Shown in pieces: positions 34,055-41,180 of a stretch of 64,000 bases of DNA (within the stretch, counting starts at the first letter, position 1; each line of letters starts with the position of its first letter). The position numbers and the translations under genes were made by a program. The notes under the pieces were generated by a model. The model searched no databases and was not told the origin of the DNA. It saw nothing but the letters and a program-made list of their open reading frames with translations. The DNA comes from JAJPHF01 sp035293805 (GTDB lineage Bacteria > Chloroflexota > UBA6077 > JAJPHF01), in assembly GCA_035293805.1 (NCBI GenBank), contig DATGMD010000018.1, positions 1 through 64,000 on the forward strand, written 5' to 3'.

Positions 34055-35014
34055 ATGGCCGGCAGCGCAACGCGCCAGCCGCACCGGCACAGTCGGCGCT
34101 GGTATCTCGTATTGGGAATAGCCTTCGGCTTCGCGGTGGCAGTCGTGCTCGGGCTGCTGGTCGCGGCGCCCATCGCGCTCACGCACCACGATGCAGGCGA
34201 ATTGGAGAAGTCGTACGGCAGCGCGGTGGTCGGGCTGGTGGCACGGATCAAGGGCGCCGGGGTGGGTCCCAATCCGGTGACCACCACCTCCCGCACGCTA
34301 GAGGCCGGCCGGCAGTCGTACACCGGCTCGTGCTCGCAGTGCCACGGGGCGCTTGGCGATGGGAAGGGCGTGTTCGGCGCGACCAGCTTCCCACCCGCCA
34401 CCGACCTCACCAGTGGCGCCGCCCGCGATCTGAGGGATGGCCAGCTCTTCTACATCATCAAGAACGGGCTGGGCTTCACGCCCATGCCGGCCTATGGCAG
34501 CCAGTACGCCGACCAGCAGATCTGGGAGCTGGTGAGCTTCATTCGCAGCTTGCAGGGCGGCAACGCCCCCGCGTTGGCAGTCCCCACGCCCACGACCGCG
34601 CAGCTCGGCGCCGTCGAGCCGCCGGCGAGCGGCGACGCCCAACGCGGGGCCGCCGTCTTTTCCGCCGCCGGCTGCAGCGGGTGCCACGTACCGACTGGGC
34701 CGCTCAGCATCAACCCGGCGAACGACAGCGTCGCGCAAGCGGTACGCAACGGCCGGCCCCAGGGGATGCCGTGCTTCACGCCGCAGGCCCTCTCCGACGA
34801 CGAGCTGCGCGACGTCGAGGCGTTTATCACGACCTTTCCGCCAAGCGGCTTCCTGGGCGGCCCCGAGGACCAGCCGCCGCCCGGCGCGCCGACGCCCCCG
34901 CCCGGCGGAACGCGCCCCGGCAACGTCGTCCCGGGAAGCCCCTGTGCCGCGGCGCCAGGGGCGAGCACGGCGAGCGCGGCGACCACACCTGGCGGGCAGT
35001 TGCCGCGCCCTTGA
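34055..35014 (+). CDS. Membrane-anchored dihaem cytochrome c
   Basis: A 319-residue protein with one N-terminal hydrophobic segment (residues 17-42), probably an uncleaved anchor with the rest outside the membrane. Two class I cytochrome c domains follow: CSQCH at 93-97 with a later FTPMPAYG (Met ligand), and CSGCH at 207-211 with GRPQGMPCF. The C-terminal 50 residues are Pro/Gly/Ala-rich. GGGAGGA precedes the ATG. It likely shuttles electrons at the membrane; the partner oxidase or reductase is not in the window. It follows the gene-remnant region and ends before a hairpin terminator. Confidence 0.88.
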   Translation: MAGSATRQPHRHSRRWYLVLGIAFGFAVAVVLGLLVAAPIALTHHDAGELEKSYGSAVVGLVARIKGAGVGPNPVTTTSRTLEAGRQSYTGSCSQCHGALGDGKGVFGATSFPPATDLTSGAARDLRDGQLFYIIKNGLGFTPMPAYGSQYADQQIWELVSFIRSLQGGNAPALAVPTPTTAQLGAVEPPASGDAQRGAAVFSAAGCSGCHVPTGPLSINPANDSVAQAVRNGRPQGMPCFTPQALSDDELRDVEAFITTFPPSGFLGGPEDQPPPGAPTPPPGGTRPGNVVPGSPCAAAPGASTASAATTPGGQLPRP

Positions 35015-35087
35015 GGCGGCGACGCGTGCGGCCCGCGCTAGACTGGCTCTGGGCGCACCGCGAGCGGCGGGGGGGGACCGTCTCTAG

Positions 35088-35104
35088 CGGGGGCTACGCC
35101 CCCG
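35088..35104 (+). terminator. Hairpin terminator after the cytochrome gene
   Basis: CGGGGGC-TAC-GCCCCCG is a 7-bp perfect stem lying between the convergent cytochrome and phosphofructokinase genes. Confidence 0.5.
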
Positions 35105-35120
35105 TCCCGGGCGCGGCGCG

Positions 35121-36092
35121 CTACTGGGCCAGTACCGTGGCTAACTGGTAGAGGCTCGGATCGATCTTGTTGCAGCCCGCAATGGCCTGCGCGAGCGGAA
35201 CCCGCACGACCGCGTCGCGAGCGAGACCGACGACGAACCCGGCTTCGCCGGCGGCGAGCGCGTCGGCCGCGGCGGCGCCGAGGCGGGTGGCGAGGAGGCG
35301 GTCGAAGACGCTCGGGGCGCCGCCCCGTTGCACGTGGCCCAGCACCACGGGGCGAGACTCGAAGCTCGGGCCGGCCGCGCAGATCGCGTCGCACAGGGCT
35401 TGGGCCGTCCAGACAGTGCCCTCGCCCAGCACGATCACGCAGTGCGACTTGCCGCGGGCATACGCGCCCCGGACCGCGGCCACGACCTCCTCTGCCGTGA
35501 TGGGTACTTCGGGAACGATCGCCAGCTCCGCTCCCGCGGCCACGGCGGCCATCAGCGGCAGATACCCGCAGCGGCGTCCCATCGTCTCGACGACGAACGC
35601 GCGATGGTGCGACGAGGCCGTGTCGCGGAGGCGATCAATCGCTTCGACGGCGGTGTTCAGCGCGGTATCGACGCCGATCGTGATGTCGACGCCCGCGAGG
35701 TCGTTGTCGATGGTGGAGGCGATACCCACGACGGGGAAGCCACGCTGGCTGAGCGCGTGGGCGCCGCTCTGGGAGCCATTGCCGCCGATCACCGCCAGCC
35801 CGCCAATCGCATTGGCGGCCAGCTGGTCGAGAGCCCGCTGCTGGCCGGCGTCGGTCTTGAAGTCGGGGGCGCGCGCGGTGCCGAGGAGGGTGCCGCCGCG
35901 GTTCAGGATGCCGCCGACCGCACGGCTGTCGAGGGGCACGAAGAGCCCGTCCATGAGCCCCTGGTAGCCGCGGCGCACGCCGACGACCTGGAGCCCTTGG
36001 TCGATGCCCCGGCGCACGACGGCGCGGATGGCGGCATTCATCCCCGGCGCATCCCCGCCGCTGGTGAGGACCGCGATTCGCTCGATGGTCAT
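35121..36092 (-). CDS. pfkA: 6-phosphofructokinase
   Basis: A 323-residue PfkA-family enzyme, catalysing phosphorylation of fructose 6-phosphate in glycolysis. SGGDAPGMNAAIRAVVR opens the fold; the catalytic loop STIDNDLAG (127-131 TIDND), DTALNTAVEAIDRLRDTA, MGRRCGYLPL and GHVQRGGAP are normal. The usual GGDGS at the nucleotide phosphate site reads GGNGS (N105), a change worth testing because the Asp helps position Mg-ATP, although other PfkA-like enzymes are known to vary here. It follows a ferritin-like gene on the same strand and so is probably in the stress regulon. Confidence 0.9.
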   Translation of the reverse strand: MTIERIAVLTSGGDAPGMNAAIRAVVRRGIDQGLQVVGVRRGYQGLMDGLFVPLDSRAVGGILNRGGTLLGTARAPDFKTDAGQQRALDQLAANAIGGLAVIGGNGSQSGAHALSQRGFPVVGIASTIDNDLAGVDITIGVDTALNTAVEAIDRLRDTASSHHRAFVVETMGRRCGYLPLMAAVAAGAELAIVPEVPITAEEVVAAVRGAYARGKSHCVIVLGEGTVWTAQALCDAICAAGPSFESRPVVLGHVQRGGAPSVFDRLLATRLGAAAADALAAGEAGFVVGLARDAVVRVPLAQAIAGCNKIDPSLYQLATVLAQ

Positions 36093-36126
36093 GTGACACC
36101 TCGGTCCGCCGTTCGGGTTTCGCCGG

Positions 36127-36201
36127 CCAAGGCCAGGCCCCGTAGGACCCGGCCTTGGGGGAGGAGACGCGCCGACGCCGGAGGGTTAGGCGTCGGCGCG
36201 T
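36127..36201 (-). terminator. Two hairpins between the ferritin-like and pfkA genes
   Basis: A perfect 13-bp stem, ACGCGCCGACGCC / GGCGTCGGCGCGT, spans the ferritin-like stop codon, and a second stem CCAAGGCC / GGCCTTGG lies nearer pfkA. They may stabilise the upstream message or attenuate pfkA. Confidence 0.5.
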
Positions 36202-36746
36202 CGCGCTTCCATGCGGCGGGCGACGAAGCTGAGAATCCGCTCGTGCTTCTCGCTGTCCGCCGCCATCGTGTCCAGCAGGAGCCCGAACAGCCCGTCGTAC
36301 AGGCCCGCCTGCGCCTTGGCCAAGTCGCGGGCCTGGCGGGCGCCCTCGCGCTCCTGACGCGCCAGCTCGCGGAGCGTGCCCGCCCTCTCTACGGCCTCCG
36401 CATACGACGGCGTGCCGCGCGTCGGCAGCGCATCGGGCGAGTGCGTCCACCGCAGCGTGTCGCGCAGCCGCGAGGCCATGCTGCGGAGCAGCGCGTGGTG
36501 GCGCTCCTCGTCGTCGACCACCTGCCGCAGCAAGAGTGCCACCACCGGATCGGCGGTGCTTTCACTTAGCTCGCGGTAGGCCGTTACCGTGTCGGCCTCC
36601 GAGGCGATGTGGTGCTCGAAGGCGGCCAGCAGGTGGTCGAGCGGCGTCTCGGCTGGCTCGGTAGCCGCCGGCAGCCCGACCTCGGGGGCGGCCCACGTGG
36701 CTAGGACGTCGCGCTCGGCGGCGCGATCAAGTGGCATGCTCATCAT
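36186..36746 (-). CDS. Ferritin-like (rubrerythrin-type) protein
   Basis: A 186-residue helical protein with metal-ligand pairs spaced as in ferritin-like folds: FEHHIASEADTVTAYREL, DDEERHHALL and ADSEKHERIL. There is no rubredoxin domain. It may bind iron and deal with peroxide or store metal. GGAGAGGAGAG precedes the double ATG (36746/36743). It is divergent from a DoxX-like gene; operator F reads toward this gene and operator E toward the other. Confidence 0.75.
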   Translation of the reverse strand: MMSMPLDRAAERDVLATWAAPEVGLPAATEPAETPLDHLLAAFEHHIASEADTVTAYRELSESTADPVVALLLRQVVDDEERHHALLRSMASRLRDTLRWTHSPDALPTRGTPSYAEAVERAGTLRELARQEREGARQARDLAKAQAGLYDGLFGLLLDTMAADSEKHERILSFVARRMEARRADA

Positions 36747-36889
36747 CCGCTCTCCTCTCCTGACCTGCGCTCGGAAACCAACCCCGATCAACCAAGGGCC
36801 GGCCCCTTGCCGCCCGCCCTCCGGCGGATAGCCTGCTGCTTCGCCGTGGGAAGTCTCCTACAGCATCGACGCGGGCAGTTACCTGGGGG

Positions 36890-36918
36890 GTTGCGCCACG
36901 TAAATGCCCCGTAAACGG
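36890..36918 (-). promoter_or_regulatory. Three-half-site operator F (stress regulon, minus strand)
   Basis: On the minus strand CCGTTTAC, ATTTAC and CGCAAC end at 36911, 36900 and 36890: spacing 11 and 10. It lies 144 bases before the ferritin-like start. Confidence 0.75.
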
Positions 36919-36933
36919 TTCGCGCGCGCTATT

Positions 36934-36960
36934 GGTTACGTGACGTTTACCTGCCGTAAC
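36934..36960 (+). promoter_or_regulatory. Three-half-site operator E (stress regulon)
   Basis: GGTTAC, CGTTTAC and CGTAAC end at 36939, 36950 and 36960 (11, 10). Operators E and F sit back to back between divergent genes, which is strong evidence that both are targets of one regulator. Confidence 0.8.
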
Positions 36961-37041
36961 GGCGGCGTAAACACTCGTAGCCGATCCTTTGGATGAAGCA
37001 AAGCGGACGTGCCACAGGGCGGCACACGGAGGAGGCGGATC

Positions 37042-37644
37042 ATGGCGAAGGTCGTGCAGAGCCTGGACGGGAGGGGGAACGTGATCATCGAGGACCCGCC
37101 GATCGCGCGGTTCTTCTTCTCGAACACGAAGATCGCGTGGCTCTGGCTCATCGCGCGATTGTGGCTCGGCTACCAGTGGATCGACGCGGCAGAGCACAAG
37201 CTCCGCGACCCCGCCTGGATGCAGTCGGGCGACGCACTCAAGGCGTTCTGGGAGCGCGCGCTGGCGGCGCCGGGCGGCAAGCCGGTCATCGCCTTCGACT
37301 GGTACCGCGACTTCATCCAGGCGCTGTACAACGCCGAGGCGTACACCTGGTTCGCGAAGGTGGTGGCGGTCTCGGAGCTGCTGATCGGCGTCGCGTTGAT
37401 CTTGGGCTTGTTCACGGGCATCGCGGCGTTCGGCGGCTCGGTGATGAACTGGTCGTTCGTGATGGCAGGCACCGCGAGCACCAACATGGCGCTGTTTGGC
37501 CTCGCCATCCCGATCATCCTGGCCTGGAAGATCGCCGGCTGGTATGGTCTCGACCGCTGGGTGCTCCCGCTGATCGGCACGCCGTGGGCGCCCGGGCGGC
37601 TGGTGGTACACCGCTCCCCGGAGGCGCTGCCCACGCGGGCCTGA
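37042..37644 (+). CDS. DoxX-like membrane protein
   Basis: A 200-residue membrane protein of the DoxX/thiosulfate:quinone oxidoreductase-like family. Four hydrophobic segments are visible: WLWLIARLWLGYQWID, the stretch around VVAVSELLIGVALILGLF, FGGSVMNWSFVMAG and FGLAIPIILAWKIAGW. GTASTNMALF and LDRWVLPLIGTPW are family-like loops. GGAGGAGGCGG precedes the ATG. DoxX-type proteins are linked to redox stress in other bacteria. A broken paralogue is at 51394-51705. It lies 82 bases after operator E and before a strong terminator. Confidence 0.85.
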   Translation: MAKVVQSLDGRGNVIIEDPPIARFFFSNTKIAWLWLIARLWLGYQWIDAAEHKLRDPAWMQSGDALKAFWERALAAPGGKPVIAFDWYRDFIQALYNAEAYTWFAKVVAVSELLIGVALILGLFTGIAAFGGSVMNWSFVMAGTASTNMALFGLAIPIILAWKIAGWYGLDRWVLPLIGTPWAPGRLVVHRSPEALPTRA

Positions 37645-37669
37645 CCCAGGCCCGCCCCCGCGCCCCGCG

Positions 37670-37704
37670 AATGGGCGCTCCCGGGCAGACCGGGAGCGCC
37701 CATT
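37670..37704 (+). terminator. Strong hairpin terminator after the DoxX-like gene
   Basis: AATGGGCGCTCCCGG and CCGGGAGCGCCCATT form a perfect 15-bp stem with a 5-base loop. Confidence 0.8.
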
Positions 37705-37738
37705 GCCGCGTATAACCAACGGTGCGAAGGGAGCCGCC

Positions 37739-38800
37739 ATGTGCGCTCAGATCCTGGTCCCGCTCGACGGCTCGGAAGTGGCCGAGGCGGCGCTGCCGTG
37801 CGCCGAGGCGCTAGCGCGGCTCGCCCCCAGCACGCTCTACCTGGTGCGCGCCGCGCCGCCGGAAGAGGAGCCCCTGGCCGCCGCCTACCTGGCCCGCGTC
37901 GCCACGGCCGTTCGGGCCCGCGGGCTCGTGGCCGAACCGGTGGTCGCGGCGGGGCCGCCAGCGGACGCGGTGGTCCACGAGGCGGCGGCGCGGGCCGTGG
38001 ACGTTATCGTGATGACCACCCACGGGCGGACCGGGCCGGGCCGCTGGGTGCTGGGCAGCGTCGCCGACCAGGTGCTGCACCGCACGGCACAGCCGGTGCT
38101 GCTCGTGCGGTCGGGCCAGGCGACGTGCGCCGAGCGTCCCCGCCGCGTGCTGGTGCCGCTCGACGGCTCGGAGCTGGCCGAGCGCGCGCTGGTTCATTCG
38201 CGCGCCCTAGTCGGCCCGGGCGGCGAGCTGCTGCTCTACCAGGCGCTCGCGCCCGCCACGCCGGTCGTTCCAGATGCTGGCGCCGACTCGCCGTGGACCG
38301 AACAGCTGGAGGCCACGCGCGCCGCGGCGCTGGCCTACCTGGAGAAGGTCGCCGCTCCGCTACGCGCCGCGGGCTACCAGGTCCGCGTGGCCGCCGAATT
38401 CGGCGTGGCCGCCGAGCGCATCGTCCAGTATGCCCGACAGGAGCACGCCGACCTGATCGTCATCAGCGGCCACGGGCGCTCGGGGGCCGCGCGCTGGCTG
38501 CTCGGCAGCGTGGCCGACGAGCTGGTGCGGTCGGCGCCCGTGCCGCTCCTGCTCCTGCGTCCGCTGCTCGCCGTCGCCACGGCCCCGCTCGCGCCCGCGC
38601 GGCCCCGCGTGACGTCGCTCGCCGCCGCGCCGCCCCCGCCCACCACGCTCGCACTCAGCGGACGGCAGGCGCAGCTCGTGCGGCTGGCGCTGGAAAACCT
38701 CTTGTGGGACACGCGCCACGAGGAGGCCCTGGCGGGCGAGCTTCGTGCCCTGCTGGAGCGCCTGCCCGCCGCTCCCGCCGCTCCCGAGCGTTCGGATTAA
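37739..38800 (+). CDS. Universal stress protein, two Usp domains with helical tail
   Basis: A 353-residue tandem Usp. Domain 1 opens QILVPLDGSEVAEAAL with TTHGRTGPGRWVLGSVAD; domain 2 opens RVLVPLDGSELAERAL with SGHGRSGAARWLLGSVAD. The last 40 residues (LALSGRQAQLVRLALENLLWD, then GELRALLERL) match the helical segment of the 17094-18509 Usp, where a PRC-like domain follows; here the protein stops. GAAGGGAG precedes the ATG. TATAAC at 37711 may be a -10 box, but no three-half-site operator is seen before this gene. Confidence 0.9.
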   Translation: MCAQILVPLDGSEVAEAALPCAEALARLAPSTLYLVRAAPPEEEPLAAAYLARVATAVRARGLVAEPVVAAGPPADAVVHEAAARAVDVIVMTTHGRTGPGRWVLGSVADQVLHRTAQPVLLVRSGQATCAERPRRVLVPLDGSELAERALVHSRALVGPGGELLLYQALAPATPVVPDAGADSPWTEQLEATRAAALAYLEKVAAPLRAAGYQVRVAAEFGVAAERIVQYARQEHADLIVISGHGRSGAARWLLGSVADELVRSAPVPLLLLRPLLAVATAPLAPARPRVTSLAAAPPPPTTLALSGRQAQLVRLALENLLWDTRHEEALAGELRALLERLPAAPAAPERSD

Positions 38801-39052
38801 CCTGGTCAGCGCCTGCTCGCTCGCGGCGGATGAGCTGGCCGCCGCTCTGCGGCGCTTACGCTAGCCACGGTCCCGGACGTGCGCAGGACACAGGCGTGTT
38901 CCGGTCGGAGCACGGTTGCGTGACGCGCCGCGGCACCCACCCGGCCGGTGGCGCAGGCTATCAGCGCGAGGCTGACGCGACGGCGACCACGGCAACACGA
39001 GGGGGTTACGATACTGATGATCGTGCAGGAGCAGCGAGCGCGGAGCAGGGAG

Positions 39053-40609
39053 ATGGACGATGGGCGGCCGGAGGCGCCCGAGCGGCGGGTGTTCGCCGTG
39101 CTCGGCATGCGGCCCGAGCCGGGCGGCTACAGCGTGGCCAAGTTCAGCCGCTCCGCCAAGCCGTACGAGGAGTGGGCCGCGGAGCTAACGCAGGCGGGCG
39201 CGGAGCGCTTCTACGAGCAGTTCTACTTCCAGTACGGCCACGCCTCGATCGCCGACCTGGCCCACCTGACGCTGATCGTCGAGAACGTGTCGATCGTGGC
39301 GGCCATCGAGGTGCTCGACGAGCAGCTCGTGGACGCGCAGGAAAGCTCGACGCGCTACCAAGACTACACGAAGCGTCGCTACTACACGCCGCCTGAGGTG
39401 CAGGGCACGGCGCTGGAGGCGCCTTACCGGGCCACCTGCGACGCGCTGTTTGCCGCCTACCAGGCAACCCACCGCGCGGTCACGGAGCGGTTTCTGGAGC
39501 GCTACGCACCCGAGCGCCCGCCGGAGATGAGCGATGCGGAGTATCGCCGCACGGTGCGGGCCAGGGCCTTTGACGTGGCGCGCTACCTGTTGCCGAGCAG
39601 CACCTACACGGGGCTCGGGTATCTTGGCAGCGCGCGCACGGTCGAGCGCCAGATCGTCCGCCTGCTGTCGCACCCGCTCGCGGAGGTGCGCGAGATCGGC
39701 GAGGCGCTGAAGCAGGCTGCCACCAGCCAGCCGGCGTTCAACCCGCAGGCCGCGCGCCTGCGCGACTTGGTGGCCGGGCTGGAGCGCGATGCCGCCTGGG
39801 ACCGCAAGGCGGAGCTGGCAGCCGCGCTACGGGAGAGCGCGCTGACCGATGCCCCGGCGGCGCCGTCGCTGGTGAAGTACACGGCGCCCAGCGCCTACCT
39901 GGAGCGCACGTACGCGGAGCTGGCGGAGGCCGCGGCGGCGCTGCTGCCGGCGCAAGCGCCCGACACGGCGCGGGGCGTGACGCTGGCGCCGCCGCACGAC
40001 CAGGAGCGCGAGCTGGCGGCGACGCTGCTCTACCGCGTCACGCCCTACTCGTACCTGCAGGTGCTGGCGGCGGTGGACGCGCTGTCGGCGGCGCAGCGGG
40101 CGGAGCTGATCGACTTGGCGTACCGCCACCGCGGCCCGCACGACCCGCCGCTGCGCGAGACGCGGACCGGCTACCAGCTCATCTTCGACGTGAACATGGA
40201 CTGCGGCGGCTTCCGCGACCTGCACCGCCACCGCAACTGCGTGCAGATCGTGCAGCGCTTCTCGGGTCAGCACGGCTACGACACGCCGGCGGCGCTGGCC
40301 GAGGCGGGGCAGGAGGCCGAGTACGTGGCAGCAATGGAGCGCGCGGGCACAATGGCGCGGCAGCTCGCGGCGCGCGCTCCCGAGCTAGCGCAGTACGCGC
40401 TGCCGCTCGGCTACCGGCGGCGGGCGCTGTTCAAGATGGACGCGGCCGAGCTGGGCTACATCGCCGAGACGCGCACGCGGCCGACGGGACACTTCTCGTA
40501 TCGCGAGATCGCCTACGCGATGTACGCGGCGTTCGCGCGGGCGTACCCGGCCCTGGCGCGGCACGTGCGTGTCACCGACCCGCGCGAGGAGCGCTTCTTC
40601 GAACGCTGA
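39053..40609 (+). CDS. Double-length ThyX-like (FAD-dependent thymidylate synthase) protein
   Basis: A 518-residue protein formed of two ThyX-like halves, each near the usual 220-250 residues. The N-terminal half keeps FQYGHASIADLAHLTLIVENVS and QESSTRYQDYTKRRYYTP (the S-x-R-Y dUMP motif) but lacks RHR. The C-terminal half keeps DLHRHRNCVQ (the RHR FAD motif) but lacks S-x-R-Y. One composite active site across the two halves is possible. ThyX makes dTMP from dUMP using FADH2 and methylenetetrahydrofolate; this long form may or may not do so. ATG 39053 has GGAG 7 bases upstream; an ATG at 39017 is an alternative. The preceding 250 bases hold no gene I can support. Confidence 0.8.
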   Translation: MDDGRPEAPERRVFAVLGMRPEPGGYSVAKFSRSAKPYEEWAAELTQAGAERFYEQFYFQYGHASIADLAHLTLIVENVSIVAAIEVLDEQLVDAQESSTRYQDYTKRRYYTPPEVQGTALEAPYRATCDALFAAYQATHRAVTERFLERYAPERPPEMSDAEYRRTVRARAFDVARYLLPSSTYTGLGYLGSARTVERQIVRLLSHPLAEVREIGEALKQAATSQPAFNPQAARLRDLVAGLERDAAWDRKAELAAALRESALTDAPAAPSLVKYTAPSAYLERTYAELAEAAAALLPAQAPDTARGVTLAPPHDQERELAATLLYRVTPYSYLQVLAAVDALSAAQRAELIDLAYRHRGPHDPPLRETRTGYQLIFDVNMDCGGFRDLHRHRNCVQIVQRFSGQHGYDTPAALAEAGQEAEYVAAMERAGTMARQLAARAPELAQYALPLGYRRRALFKMDAAELGYIAETRTRPTGHFSYREIAYAMYAAFARAYPALARHVRVTDPREERFFER

Positions 40610-40636
40610 CGGGGGCTGGGGATCAACCGCGCTTTG

Positions 40637-40906
40637 CTACTTGCCCACCGGGGCGTGCCAGGCGATCGCGCGCCTGGCGCTAGGCTTGAGCTGGAAGCGG
40701 GGCATCTGGCCCCAGCCGACGCGCTCCAGCACGTCGGCGTTGCACAGCATCTGGAAGGCGCCGGCCCAGGCGCCCAGGCCCCCCGGCGGGAGCGTGCGCT
40801 CGGTCAACGCGAACGGTTCCGGCTGCTCCGCCAGGTGCCGCAAGAGGTCCCGACACCGCGGGGGTAGCTCGCCCAGTACCATGTAGAAGCGTGTGGTTGC
40901 GCCCAT
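40637..40906 (-). CDS. Small hypothetical protein
   Basis: An 89-residue protein opening GATTRFYMVLGELPPRCRDL, with AWAGAFQMLCNADVLERVGW and MPRFQLKPSARRAI following. The composition looks protein-like, with a possible winged-helix feel in the middle, but I recognise no family. AAGGGA lies 9 bases before the ATG. It is convergent with the ThyX-like gene and read away from the tRNA. Confidence 0.5.
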   Translation of the reverse strand: MGATTRFYMVLGELPPRCRDLLRHLAEQPEPFALTERTLPPGGLGAWAGAFQMLCNADVLERVGWGQMPRFQLKPSARRAIAWHAPVGK

Positions 40907-41044
40907 CTTCGCCTGTCCCTTCGGAACGCCCGCGACTGTCCGGTCGAGGCAGGCCCTCCTCAACGCCTCAATGTACCTCAGGAACCGCGACAACGCCGGG
41001 GAACGCGCGGTAAAGAGCCGGTGAAGGCGGCGGGGGCGCGCGCC

Positions 41045-41074
41045 TTGTGGGCCCGGCAAGGGCGGCAGTAGAAT
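41045..41074 (+). promoter_or_regulatory. Promoter of the tRNA-Met gene
   Basis: TTGTGG (41045-41050), an 18-base spacer and TAGAAT (41069-41074) end 13 bases before the mature tRNA. Confidence 0.55.
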
Positions 41075-41087
41075 TCTGCACGTGCCG

Positions 41088-41159
41088 GGGCCAGTAGCTC
41101 AGCGGCAGAGCAGGCGGCTCATAACCGCGAGGTCGCAGGTTCGATCCCTGCCTGGCCCA
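41088..41159 (+). tRNA. tRNA with CAT anticodon (tRNA-Met, elongator type)
   Basis: A full cloverleaf: 7-bp acceptor GGGCCAG/CTGGCCC, D stem GCTC/GAGC, anticodon loop CTCATAA, T arm GCAGG-TTCGATC-CCTGC, discriminator A. CCA is not encoded. The first acceptor pair is a normal G-C, unlike initiator tRNA, so it is elongator tRNA-Met or, if C34 is lysidine-modified, tRNA-Ile2. The lowest anticodon-stem pair is a G-G mismatch. Confidence 0.9.
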
Positions 41160-41180
41160 CCCCACCCCCGCCGGCGGCCC

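Noticed and set aside
16947..36960. DosR-type palindromic boxes
   Set aside because: The sites are direct repeats with 11/10 spacing, not the 20-base palindrome recognised by DosR.
37705..37738. Stress operator before the Usp gene at 37739
   Set aside because: TATAACCAACGG has some resemblance, but no set of three half-sites with the right spacing can be found.
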